Source: Virgifigura deserti | GTDB lineage: Bacteria; Pseudomonadota; Alphaproteobacteria; Dongiales; Dongiaceae | Length of the DNA: 64,000 nt | Reading direction: 5' to 3' | Assembly: GCA_003576685.1 (NCBI GenBank) | Contig: QOZR01000018.1 | Span: forward strand, 1 to 64,000 | Shown here: positions 1 to 7,874 of the stretch, piece after piece | How the letters are laid out: the number at the start of each line of letters is the position of its first letter | Numbering within the stretch: position 1 is the stretch's first letter | Position numbers and translations under genes: made by a program | Notes under the pieces: model-generated | What the model was told of the DNA's origin: nothing | What the model saw: the letters and a program-made list of their open reading frames with translations, nothing else | The model's database searches: none

Positions 1-120
1 TATCCGTTCGATCGGGCGAGACCCGCGTCCCAGGTGCCAGCCGGTGTTGGCCGAATGGTGCGCGGCAGTCCAAGCCCGGTCTCCCTGATCCTCGAGGTTC
101 ATCCGACCAAGCAACGCCAC

Positions 121-174
121 GCCGACCGTGCCCTCCGCGCCGACCGTACCCTCCGGGCCGACCGTACCCTCCGG
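121..174. repeat. 18-bp tandem repeat, three copies
   Basis: Three head-to-tail 18-bp units of the form GCCGACCGTACCCTCCGG. The first copy differs at two positions and the last two are identical. It lies upstream of the first small gene, and the repeat length being a multiple of three keeps frames open through it. No function can be read from it. Confidence 0.85.
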
Positions 175-265
175 AATGTCTCCGGCGGCCGGCGATGCTG
201 CGGAACCAGACCCCGCCGAGCGGGTTGCCTTGCCACCTCAGAGCCCGGCGGCGAAGGAGAGAGCC

Positions 266-505
266 ATGCACGACGCCCGCACCCGAGAGCGGCTCCACCG
301 CTCGCTGTCCGAACTGGTCGAGGCCGCCGGCGCCGTCATGGGCAAGAGCAGCCTCGTCTATGCCGCGGGGCTGCGCGCCCTCACAACCCGCACCCCGGAC
401 GATACACAGCAGTTCTTTCGGCATCTCGACCACCTCAACGAGGCGGACCAGATCTGCATCGCGCAGCGCCGAACCATGGTCCGCTATGAGCACTGGTCGA
501 TGTGA
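266..505 (+). CDS. Small hypothetical protein, 79 aa
   Basis: The start ATG has a strong Shine-Dalgarno (AAGGAG about 6 nt upstream), so I place it here and not at an in-frame ATG at 128, whose extension is Pro/Ala-rich and runs through the tandem repeat. The product starts MHDARTRERLHRSL and looks like a soluble helical protein: an Arg/Leu-rich amphipathic N-terminus, an Ala-rich middle, and a C-terminus with an aromatic tail (RYEHWSM). There are no membrane segments or signal peptide, and I do not recognise the family. It stands alone, upstream of a tRNA on the other strand. Confidence 0.55.
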   Translation: MHDARTRERLHRSLSELVEAAGAVMGKSSLVYAAGLRALTTRTPDDTQQFFRHLDHLNEADQICIAQRRTMVRYEHWSM

Positions 506-877
506 TGCCTGCGACGGCGGCCGGCTCCGTTCCGGCGATCAACAAGTCGGGCCCATGAGGACGTAGGACCCTGCGAGCAGTTGCAGCCCAGTCGGGGCAT
601 TCGGGTCTGTCGCCGCGGCCCTCCACGACGCAGCCCATGCTCCACCACCTTGGGATGCCGTAGTCGGGATGGGCCCGCCGCGCCATGGCGTCAGGGGCGT
701 GAGCCTCCCAGGCTGTGGAGCGAGGTTCCGCATCAGCCTCGGCTTTAGCAGCGGAATGGCCCTTGCCGCGTGCCAGTAAGGACGCGCCGGCTTCGGCGTG
801 GGCGGCACCCTGCGCGCGGCGGCTTTTCGTAACGGTGCCGGGCAGAGAGACATAAGGAAAGGAACGTGGATAAATCC
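506..877. other. Intergenic region with no supported gene
   Basis: This stretch separates the small hypothetical gene from the 3' end of tRNA-Gly. The open frames crossing it have no ribosome-binding site and low-complexity Arg/Pro/Ala composition typical of GC-rich shadow frames. I see no strong terminator or repeat. Confidence 0.6.
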
Positions 878-951
878 TGGAGCGGGTGAAGGGAATCGAA
901 CCCTCGTCGTAAGCTTGGGAAGCTTCTGCTCTACCATTGAGCTACACCCGC
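878..951 (-). tRNA. tRNA-Gly (anticodon CCC)
   Basis: On the minus strand the 74 nt fold into a full cloverleaf with a GCGGGTG/CACCCGC acceptor stem, a GCTC...GAGC D-stem, the T-loop motif GGTTCGATTCC, and an encoded CCA end. The anticodon loop TTCCCAA places CCC at positions 34-36, which reads GGG glycine codons. The sequence closely resembles the known bacterial tRNA-Gly(CCC). There is no integrase or att-like duplication around it, so nothing suggests a mobile element inserted here. Confidence 0.97.
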
Positions 952-1220
952 ATCGGCGAGATTTATAGGTGAAGCGACCGCCGCATTCAAGGTGCCGTGG
1001 CGTTGCCGGAGAATGATCCGATCACGCCTGCGTGAGGCCGGACCGGGCAAGCTGACAAGCGCGGCCGCGGCAGAGTAGTCTCGATGCCTGATTGACCCGT
1101 CCGCCTTCGCCCGATAGAGCCGCTTATGCCGCGCCGCGCCCCTTCCTTGTCGGCCTCCCTGCCCGCCGCTGCCCCAGCGGGTGATGTCCTGCCCTCCTGG
1201 GCGGCACAGATCGAGGCAGA

Positions 1221-2972
1221 ATGGCGCCGCCGCCAAAACCGATAGCCGGCGCGGTCGCGCCCGCCGGCCCCCAGCCGCGGCGCGCCGGGCTGGTGCGCTA
1301 TGCGCCGCCGCTGACGCTGGGCCTCTTCCTGGCCCCGATCGCCGCCGGTCTGGTCGGCACCTGGCTGCCCGCGGCCGGCTGGCTGCCGGCGCTGGGAGGC
1401 GACCGGGTCACCCTCGCGGCCTGGCGGGCGCTGCTGGCGGCCCCCGAACTGCCGGGCGCCGTGCGGTTAACGCTGGTCAGCGGGTTCCTGTCGACCGCGA
1501 TCTCGTTCGCGCTCGCGATCGGGATCTGCGCGACCGGTCATCATACGGCGCTCTTCGCTCGGCTGCGCCAAGCCCTCACCCCTCTGCTCGCGGTGCCGCA
1601 TGCGGCGATCGCCATCGGCTTGGCGTTCCTGATCGCGCCCAGCGGCTGGATCGTGCGCCTGTTTTCGCCCTGGGCCACCGGATGGGATCGGCCCCCCGAT
1701 CTGATAATCTCCCAGGATCCCTATGGCCTGTCGTTGGTCTTCGGCCTCGTCATCAAGGAGACACCTTATCTTCTGCTGATGACACTCGGTGCGCTTGGCC
1801 AAGTTCGCGCCGAGCGCTCGATCTCCGTCGCGCGGGCACTGGGTTACAGGCCGGCGACGGCCTGGCTGAAGGTGGTGCTGCCGCAGATCTATCCGCAGAT
1901 CCGCCTGCCGGTTTATGCGGTGCTCGCCTTCTCGCTCTCGGTAGTTGACGTGGCGCTGATCCTCGCGCCGACCACCCCGCCACCGCTCGCCCCGCTCCTG
2001 CTCCACTGGTTCAACGATCCGGACCTGACGATGCGCTTCCAGGCGGCGGCCGGGGCCAGCCTGCAGCTCGGCATCGCCGTCGCCGCGATCCTGGTCTGGA
2101 TCGGCGGGGAGCGGCTGGTCGCGGCCCTCGCCCGGCCGTGGCTCTCGGCGGGCGGGCGCGGCGCCGGGCAAGGGCTCGGGAGACGGACCGCCGGAGCACT
2201 GATCGCCGGCCTGCTCGGCGTCGCCGCGCTCTGCTTCGCCGGCCTCGGCATCTGGTCGGTGGCGGAGCGCTGGCGCTATCCGGATCCGCTGCCGACGACC
2301 TGGACGCTCGGCACTTGGCAGAGCCATGCCTCGGCGCTGGCCGGGCCGGCCTGGACCACCCTGTGGGTCGGTCTCGCGGCGGCTGTCGTCGCCATAATCC
2401 TCGTGCTCGGCTGCCTCGAGAACGAGAAGCGGCGGGGGTTGCACCCGTCCGCCCGCGGGCTGTGGCTGCTCTATGTGCCGCTTCTGGTGCCGCAGGTCTC
2501 CTTCCTGTTCGGCGCGCAGATCCTGCTGGTGCGGATCGGCCTCGACGGCACCTGGCTGGCGCTCGCCTGGAGCCATCTGCTGTTCGTCCTGCCCTATGTC
2601 TTCCTGTCGCTGGCCGACCCGTACCGCGCGCTCGACGACCGCTATGCCCGGACCGCGTTCTGCCTCGGCGCATCGCCGGCGCGGGTCTTCTGGCGCGTCA
2701 CGCTGCCTGTGTTGCTGCGGCCCGCCCTCGCCGCGCTGGCGATTGGCTTCGCCGTCAGCGCCGGGCTCTACCTGCCGACGCTTTTCGCCGGCGGCGGGCG
2801 CTATGTCACGCTGACCACGGAGGCGGTCAGCCTCGCAGCAGGCGCCGACCGTCGCGTTATCGGCGTCTATGCCTTCTTGCAGGCGGGCCTGCCGCTGCTG
2901 GCGTTCGCGGCGGCGCTGGCGCTGCCAGCGTGGCTCTACCGCAATCGCCGCGGACTGAGCGGGCGCGGATGA
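1221..2972 (+). CDS. ABC transporter permease, fused double-domain ThiP/YnjC-like
   Basis: This 583-residue polytopic inner-membrane protein is two permease domains in tandem, as in ThiP and YnjC. Each half has about six hydrophobic segments and an EAA-type cytoplasmic loop that docks the ATPase: ARALGYRPATAW near residues 208-220 and AFCLGASPARVFW near 475-488. The start ATG has a GAGG sequence about 7 nt upstream. The stop overlaps the start of the downstream ATPase gene (ATGA), so translation is probably coupled. E. coli ynjBCD is the nearest familiar layout. No periplasmic binding protein gene lies upstream here, so the substrate (thiamine, metal or other) cannot be assigned. Confidence 0.88.
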   Translation: MAPPPKPIAGAVAPAGPQPRRAGLVRYAPPLTLGLFLAPIAAGLVGTWLPAAGWLPALGGDRVTLAAWRALLAAPELPGAVRLTLVSGFLSTAISFALAIGICATGHHTALFARLRQALTPLLAVPHAAIAIGLAFLIAPSGWIVRLFSPWATGWDRPPDLIISQDPYGLSLVFGLVIKETPYLLLMTLGALGQVRAERSISVARALGYRPATAWLKVVLPQIYPQIRLPVYAVLAFSLSVVDVALILAPTTPPPLAPLLLHWFNDPDLTMRFQAAAGASLQLGIAVAAILVWIGGERLVAALARPWLSAGGRGAGQGLGRRTAGALIAGLLGVAALCFAGLGIWSVAERWRYPDPLPTTWTLGTWQSHASALAGPAWTTLWVGLAAAVVAIILVLGCLENEKRRGLHPSARGLWLLYVPLLVPQVSFLFGAQILLVRIGLDGTWLALAWSHLLFVLPYVFLSLADPYRALDDRYARTAFCLGASPARVFWRVTLPVLLRPALAALAIGFAVSAGLYLPTLFAGGGRYVTLTTEAVSLAAGADRRVIGVYAFLQAGLPLLAFAAALALPAWLYRNRRGLSGRG

Positions 2973-3667
2973 GCGCGAACATGCTGCAGCTGCGCGGGAT
3001 TTCGCTGCAGCTCGGCGACCGTCCGCTGCTGGCGCCGTTATCGCTCACGGTGCGTGCCGGCGAAGTGGTCACCGTCATGGGGCCGAGTGGCTGCGGCAAA
3101 TCGAGCCTGCTCGCCTATCTTTGCGGCATGCTCGACCCCACCTTCCGGGCGGCCGGGCGCGTCCTGGTCGGCGGCGTCGACGTGACGGACCGACCGCCGG
3201 AGCAACGCCGGATCGGCATCCTGTTTCAGGACGATCTGCTGTTTCCGCATCTCTCGGTAGGCGAGAATCTAGCGTTCGGCTTGCCGCCGACGGTGCGGAA
3301 TCGACGCCAGAGGCGGGCGCTGGTCGCGGCGGCGCTGGCCGACGCCGAACTCGCCGGGTTCGCCGAGCGTGATCCGGCAACGCTGTCCGGTGGCCAACGC
3401 GCGCGAGTCGCGCTCCTTCGCATGCTGTTGTCGGAGCCGGCCGCCCTGTTGCTCGACGAGCCGTTCTCCAAGCTGGACGCCGACCTCAAGGCGAAATTCC
3501 GCCATTTCGTCTTCGATCACGCCCGCCGGCAATCCCTGCCGACCCTGCTGGTCACGCATGACCGGGCCGATGCCGTGGCGGCCGGCGGCCGGATCATCGA
3601 GATCGGTGAATTTTCGGAGGGCGCCCCAGCGGAGTCGCCTTCGGAGTCGCCTTCGGGGTCGTTTTGA
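2969..3667 (+). CDS. ABC transporter ATP-binding protein (YnjD-like)
   Basis: This 232-residue nucleotide-binding subunit partners the preceding double permease. Visible motifs are Walker A GPSGCGKSS (residues 38-46), a Q-loop at FQDD (86-89), signature LSGGQ (139-143), Walker B LLLDEP (160-165) and the switch histidine in VTHD (H197). The start overlaps the permease stop by 4 nt. It is shorter than many importer ATPases because it lacks a C-terminal regulatory domain. Its tail ends in an ESPSESPS stretch encoded by a 12-bp tandem duplication (3631-3654). Energising uptake is inferred from family and context. Confidence 0.9.
   Translation: MSANMLQLRGISLQLGDRPLLAPLSLTVRAGEVVTVMGPSGCGKSSLLAYLCGMLDPTFRAAGRVLVGGVDVTDRPPEQRRIGILFQDDLLFPHLSVGENLAFGLPPTVRNRRQRRALVAAALADAELAGFAERDPATLSGGQRARVALLRMLLSEPAALLLDEPFSKLDADLKAKFRHFVFDHARRQSLPTLLVTHDRADAVAAGGRIIEIGEFSEGAPAESPSESPSGSF
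3631..3657. repeat. 12-bp tandem duplication in the 3' end of the ATPase gene
   Basis: Two perfect copies of GGAGTCGCCTTC plus the start of a third. They encode the Ser/Pro/Glu-rich tail of the ABC ATPase, so the tail length may vary between strains. Confidence 0.75.
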
Positions 3668-3885
3668 GGCCCCGAACCGGAGATTTGGCTTAGGTACCGG
3701 CGGGTTACGGCGCGATGCGGAACCTTTTCGGGGTACTGGCATTTATAGGCCTGACGCCTAGTATCGAATGCGTGGCGAACCGTTAAATTCTGGTATAGGC
3801 CGGTATAGTCGGGGGCATAACTAACGGACGGCCACCACCAGTAGCCGATTTTCAGGCCGATATGAGACATGGGAGAGGATTTTCT

Positions 3886-4737
3886 ATGAATAAATTCAGT
3901 CTTTTGGGCATCATGGCCGCGGTCGGCCTGCTCGCGGGCTGCGCCAGTCCCACCGACGAGATCCGGGGTATGCAACCCACCGGAGTCTCGTTCACCGAGG
4001 CGCTCGCGACAGAGTACCGGGATTTCGCGCTCTTCGAGACGGATCAGATGTACGACTTCGGCGACGGGCGCTATTTCGCGCAGAAGGGGCTCGCGGCCGC
4101 CGACGGCGAGGTCGTCCTGCCGGAATCGCTGGAGAACTGGGACCTGCCGGACTCGGCGATCGGCGATCTGTCCGCCGGCCGGACGCGCTTGGTCCAGCTG
4201 CTGGACGCCAACGGGCGCACGACGGCGCCCGGGTTGGCGGCGCACGCCCAGGCGCGCTTCGACTGCTGGGTCGAGCAGCAGGAGGAAAACCATCAGGCAG
4301 CCCATATCGCGGCCTGCCGTGAGGAGTTCCTGGCGGCGCTCGCCGAGCTCGAGATCGCGATGGCGCCGGAGGAAGAAGAGGCCGTGGTTGTGCCGATCGA
4401 GCCGGAGGAGTTCCGAATCTTCTTCGAATTCGACCGCTATCAGCTCGCCGACAGCATCAACGGGCAAGAAATCATCGATCAGGTCCTGGCCGAGGTGCAG
4501 GAACTGGGCATGCCGGCGATCTCGCTGATCGGCCATGCCGACCGCGCCGGGCCGGGCGACTACAACTTCGGTCTGTCGCTGCGGCGCGCTGACGCGGTCC
4601 GCCAGGCGCTGATCGATGGCGGCGTCCCGGCCGATCGGATCAGCGTGGCAGGCCGCGGCGAGGAAGACCCGCTGGTGCCGACCGCGGACGACGTCCCCTT
4701 GCAGGAGAATCGGCGGGTCGAGATCCTGATCCAATAA
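3886..4737 (+). CDS. OmpA-family lipoprotein
   Basis: The 283-residue product begins with a lipoprotein signal (MNKFSLLG..., lipobox LAGC, Cys19). It should therefore be acylated and held in the outer membrane or its periplasmic face. The middle region is acidic and without a known fold that I recognise. The C-terminal ~115 residues form an OmpA/Pal peptidoglycan-binding domain (FFEFDRYQL, IGHADRAG, NFGLSLRRADAV, ENRRVEILI). I prefer this ATG over one at 3862 because GGAGAGGA sits just upstream and the lipobox then falls at the right distance. A strong intrinsic terminator follows, so it is probably a single-gene unit. Confidence 0.9.
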   Translation: MNKFSLLGIMAAVGLLAGCASPTDEIRGMQPTGVSFTEALATEYRDFALFETDQMYDFGDGRYFAQKGLAAADGEVVLPESLENWDLPDSAIGDLSAGRTRLVQLLDANGRTTAPGLAAHAQARFDCWVEQQEENHQAAHIAACREEFLAALAELEIAMAPEEEEAVVVPIEPEEFRIFFEFDRYQLADSINGQEIIDQVLAEVQELGMPAISLIGHADRAGPGDYNFGLSLRRADAVRQALIDGGVPADRISVAGRGEEDPLVPTADDVPLQENRRVEILIQ

Positions 4738-4761
4738 CCGACGATAAGACCTGACGGGAAT

Positions 4762-4795
4762 GGCGGCGCCGGGCCACCCGGCGCCGCCTTTTTTT
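4762..4795 (+). terminator. Rho-independent terminator of the OmpA-like gene
   Basis: A perfect 12-bp GC stem (GGCGGCGCCGGG / CCCGGCGCCGCC) with a 3-nt loop is followed directly by seven T residues. It starts 24 nt after the OmpA-like stop codon. Confidence 0.95.
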
Positions 4796-4979
4796 GCCCG
4801 GCCGCCAATGGCGGGGCACGAGGAATCGAGGCTCGGCGGGATCAAGGCCCAGCGGAATCAAGGCCTGGGGCCGTCCGCTCAGGCGCTGTCTGGACATCCT
4901 CCAACCGAGGCGTAGAATAGCTTCGAGCGATGCCGAGCGACGGAATGAACCGAGCGCGGCATGATTTTGTTGTGAAGCC

Positions 4980-5372
4980 ATGTACTCCCAGACCACGCGA
5001 TCGATTACGGTGACGGTCAGACCGTTTTTCCTTGAAGATCAATCCTCTCCGGACGAGGCGCATTTCGTTTGGGCGTATCATGTGCGGATCGAGAACGATG
5101 GGTCGGAAACAGTTCAGTTGCGCAATCGCTATTGGCGAATCACGGATTCGCTGGGACGTATTCAAGAAGTCCGCGGCGCCGGGGTTGTGGGGGAGCAGCC
5201 GGTGCTGCGGCCGGGCGATTCCTTCGAATATACGAGCGGCGTTCCCTTACCGACGCCCTCGGGTATCATGCTTGGGTCCTATCAGATCGAGAACGAGACG
5301 GGCGAGCGGTTCGATATCGCGATTCCGCCGTTCTCGCTGGACAGTCCGCACCAGCCGATTCAATTGAATTGA
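4980..5372 (+). CDS. apaG: ApaG domain protein
   Basis: The 130-residue length and whole sequence fit ApaG, a single immunoglobulin-like beta-sandwich protein. Recognisable segments are VRPFFLEDQSSP, YHVRIENDG, QLRNRYWRITD, VVGEQPVLRPG, FEYTSGVPL and the end IPPFSLD. In enterobacteria ApaG has been linked to Co2+/Mg2+ effects; its biochemical role is not firmly known. There is no signal peptide, so it should be cytoplasmic. It precedes folE by about 150 bp on the same strand. In many alphaproteobacteria apaG lies next to argD-argF-hslO, which are also nearby here. Confidence 0.93.
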   Translation: MYSQTTRSITVTVRPFFLEDQSSPDEAHFVWAYHVRIENDGSETVQLRNRYWRITDSLGRIQEVRGAGVVGEQPVLRPGDSFEYTSGVPLPTPSGIMLGSYQIENETGERFDIAIPPFSLDSPHQPIQLN

Positions 5373-5525
5373 CCGGCTGCCGACCGATCTTCAAACCCCG
5401 GCGCGCCATGCAAGTGCCCGCTGCGCATCGGCACTGCCGCGGTTTCGGGATAGGGTGATCCTGCCCCCTTGGTTGGGCGCCCCCTGGTGGGCGTCCGCTT
5501 CGCGAGATAAAGAAAGGAAATCGCC

Positions 5526-6188
5526 TTGACGTCATCTCATCGAATTCAGGTACCGGCCGGCGAGTCCCTTGCCGCGGACGCGCGGCGGAGCCCGGCCCGG
5601 CCCAGTCGCGCCGAGGCTGAAGAGGCGATACGGACCCTGATCCGCTGGGCCGGAGATGACCCCAGCCGGGAGGGGCTGCTCGGTACGCCGGACCGCGTGG
5701 CCCGGGCCTATGAGGAGTTCTTTTCCGGTTACGAGACCGATCCGGTCGAGTTCCTGAAGCGCACCTTCGAGGAGACCGCCGGCTATGACGAGATGGTCGT
5801 CCTGCGCGACATCCGCTTCGAATCGCATTGCGAGCACCACATGGTGCCGATCATCGGACGCGCCCACATCGCCTATCTGCCGAACAAGCGCGTCGTCGGC
5901 ATCAGCAAGCTCGCCCGGGTGCTCGATACCTATAGCCACCGCCTCCAGATCCAGGAAAAGATGACGGCGCAGATCGCCAACACCATCGACGAGGTGCTGC
6001 AGCCGAAGGGCGTGGCCGTGGTCATCGATGCGGCGCATCAATGCATGACCACACGCGGGGTGCATAAGCCCGGCATGAGCATGATCACGAGCCGCATGCT
6101 TGGCGCCTTCCGGACCGATCCATCAACGCGACGCGAATTCCTCGCCATCATCGGCAACCCGCCGACGACATCGCTCGGGAACGTTTAG
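5526..6188 (+). CDS. folE: GTP cyclohydrolase I
   Basis: This cytoplasmic enzyme converts GTP to 7,8-dihydroneopterin triphosphate, the first step of folate and related pterin synthesis. The 220 aa match the family length. The zinc ligands are visible as HCEHH (Cys102, His105) and AHQCMTTRGV (Cys173), and the core GISKLARVLDTYSHRLQIQE is typical. The start is TTG, with an AAGGAAA ribosome site 5 nt upstream; no ATG is available before the conserved domain. It is followed by two hairpins and then trkH. Confidence 0.96.
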   Translation: MTSSHRIQVPAGESLAADARRSPARPSRAEAEEAIRTLIRWAGDDPSREGLLGTPDRVARAYEEFFSGYETDPVEFLKRTFEETAGYDEMVVLRDIRFESHCEHHMVPIIGRAHIAYLPNKRVVGISKLARVLDTYSHRLQIQEKMTAQIANTIDEVLQPKGVAVVIDAAHQCMTTRGVHKPGMSMITSRMLGAFRTDPSTRREFLAIIGNPPTTSLGNV

Positions 6189-6197
6189 TCCCTGATC

Positions 6198-6235
6198 GCG
6201 CAAATTCGGGAAATGCACCGTTTCCCGAATTGCGC
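6198..6235. terminator. Inverted repeat downstream of folE
   Basis: Arms GCGCAAATTCGGGAAA and TTTCCCGAATTGCGC pair along 15 bp with one bulged A and a 7-nt loop, starting 10 nt after the folE stop. There is no U-tract, so it is either an mRNA-end stabiliser or a weak/Rho-linked terminator. Confidence 0.55.
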
Positions 6236-6264
6236 GTGCATCAGGTAGTCATAATTAAATTCAT

Positions 6265-6291
6265 GTACCAACTTCCCATGAAAGTTGGTAC
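6265..6291. promoter_or_regulatory. Perfect 10-bp dyad upstream of trkH
   Basis: GTACCAACTT and AAGTTGGTAC form a perfect inverted repeat around a 7-nt spacer in an AT-rich pocket about 120 nt before the trkH start. It could be a hairpin or an operator for a dimeric regulator. The sequence alone does not decide. Confidence 0.45.
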
Positions 6292-6411
6292 TAGGGCCGG
6301 ATTACCGGTTGCCGAACTGCCATAGCAACCGCTTCAGGGGGGAGTGGACCGCGGCAGGCACATCATGGCGTTATGGCGTGCCACCGCTGTCGGACTCAAT
6401 AGTCGCAAGCC

Positions 6412-7863
6412 GTGCCAGATTTTCGGCCCGTTCTCTTCACTGCCGGCATCCTGCTGATCGCGCTTTCGGCGGCGATGCTGCTTCCCGCCGCCGTCGACGC
6501 GCTGCGCGGCGATCCCGATTGGCAGGCCTTCGTCTGGTCCGCCGGGATCACCGGAGCGATCGGTGGGGCGCTGATGCTCGGCTACCGCCAGCCGGAAACC
6601 TCTTTGATGTCCGCACGCGAGGGTTTTGTCCTGACAGTGCTGGCCTGGCTTGCGCTTTGCACCGCTTCGACGCTGCCGTTTATGCTGTCGAAGCTCAGCC
6701 TCAGCTTCACCGATGCGTTCTTCGAGGCCATGTCCGGCCTGACGACCACCGGCAGCACCGTTGTCGTCGGCTTGGACGAGCTGTCTTCGGGGATCCTGCT
6801 CTGGCGCGCCATGCTGCATTGGATCGGCGGCATCGGCATCATCGTGATGGCGGTGGCGATCCTGCCAATCCTGCGGGTCGGCGGCATGCAGCTTTTTCGC
6901 ATGGAGTCGTCTGAAAAGGCGGAAAAAGTCCGACCGCGCGTCACACAGATATCGAGCCTTCTGGCCTCCGTCTATGTCAGTCTCACCGCGCTCTGCGCCG
7001 TCGCCCTGGTACTCGCTGGAATGGGGCCGTTCGACGCCGTCTGTCACGCCATGTCGACGATCGCGACCGGCGGCTTCTCGAACTACGACGCCTCGATCGG
7101 ACATTTCGACAGCCGCGCGATCGAATGGATCATTATAGTCTTCATGCTGATCGGCGGCACCACCTTTGTCCTGTTGGCGCGCGCGGCCCAGGGCGATGCG
7201 CGCGCCCTCTTCCGGGACGAGCAGATTCGTTGGTACATCATCTATATCGGCATCTTCATCACCGCGCTTTCGCTTTGGCAGATACTCGTCAATGACGAAC
7301 CCATACGCGAGGCAGTCCGGTCGTCGGCCTTCAATGTTGTCTCCCTGGCGACCACGACCGGGTTCGCCTCGGAGGATTATCAGCTTTGGGGTAGCTTTGC
7401 GGTCGGCGCGGTGATGGCCTTGCTCTTCATCGGCGGTTGCACCGGATCGACATCCGGCGGCATCAAGGTTTTCCGGTTTTGCGTCCTGGGCAGCGTCGCG
7501 CACAGGCAGATCCTGCATCTCATTCATCCGCATCGGACGCTACCGCCGACCTACAACCGGAAACCGATCGCGGACGAGGTTGTGCGCTCGGTGCTGAGCT
7601 TCTTCGCGTTCTATATCGGCGCCTACGCGGTGCTGAGCGTCGCGCTGACCGCCCTCGGCCTCGATTTGGTGACGAGTCTCAGCGGCGCGGCGCAGGCGCT
7701 CGGCAATGTGGGTCCCGGCCTCGGCCCGATCATCGGCCCGGCAGGAAACTACGTGCCGCTGCCCGACGCCGCCAAATGGCTGCTGTCCTTCGCCATGCTA
7801 CTGGGAAGGCTGGAGCTTCTGACTGTCGTAGTCCTGTTCAGCGCCACCTTCTGGCGCGGCTGA
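6412..7863 (+). CDS. trkH: Trk-type potassium uptake protein TrkH
   Basis: A 483-residue polytopic protein, the K+-translocating subunit of a Trk system. The four pore-loop signatures are recognisable: SGLTTTGSTVV, STIATGGFSNYD, SLATTTGFASEDY and ALGNVGPGLGP, each centred on the selectivity-filter glycine. The loop GGCTGSTSGGIKVFR and the C-terminal GRLELLTVVVLF are also typical. The start is GTG and no clear ribosome site is visible. No trkA is adjacent; the NAD-binding partner must be elsewhere. argE follows 11 nt later on the same strand. Confidence 0.95.
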   Translation: MPDFRPVLFTAGILLIALSAAMLLPAAVDALRGDPDWQAFVWSAGITGAIGGALMLGYRQPETSLMSAREGFVLTVLAWLALCTASTLPFMLSKLSLSFTDAFFEAMSGLTTTGSTVVVGLDELSSGILLWRAMLHWIGGIGIIVMAVAILPILRVGGMQLFRMESSEKAEKVRPRVTQISSLLASVYVSLTALCAVALVLAGMGPFDAVCHAMSTIATGGFSNYDASIGHFDSRAIEWIIIVFMLIGGTTFVLLARAAQGDARALFRDEQIRWYIIYIGIFITALSLWQILVNDEPIREAVRSSAFNVVSLATTTGFASEDYQLWGSFAVGAVMALLFIGGCTGSTSGGIKVFRFCVLGSVAHRQILHLIHPHRTLPPTYNRKPIADEVVRSVLSFFAFYIGAYAVLSVALTALGLDLVTSLSGAAQALGNVGPGLGPIIGPAGNYVPLPDAAKWLLSFAMLLGRLELLTVVVLFSATFWRG

Positions 7864-7874
7864 CGGGTCCGGTC

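Noticed and set aside
34..489. Overlapping open frames near the left edge, including one of 151 aa
   Set aside because: No ribosome site, Arg/Pro/Gly-rich composition, and they run across the 18-bp tandem repeat. The 79-aa frame with a strong Shine-Dalgarno is preferred.
878..951. tRNA-Gly as an integration site of a mobile element
   Set aside because: No integrase gene, no duplicated tRNA 3' end, and no change of composition next to it.
1467..2576. 369-aa minus-strand frame opposite the permease gene
   Set aside because: Asp/Arg/Gln-rich shadow of GC-rich codons; the plus-strand frame has clear permease motifs.
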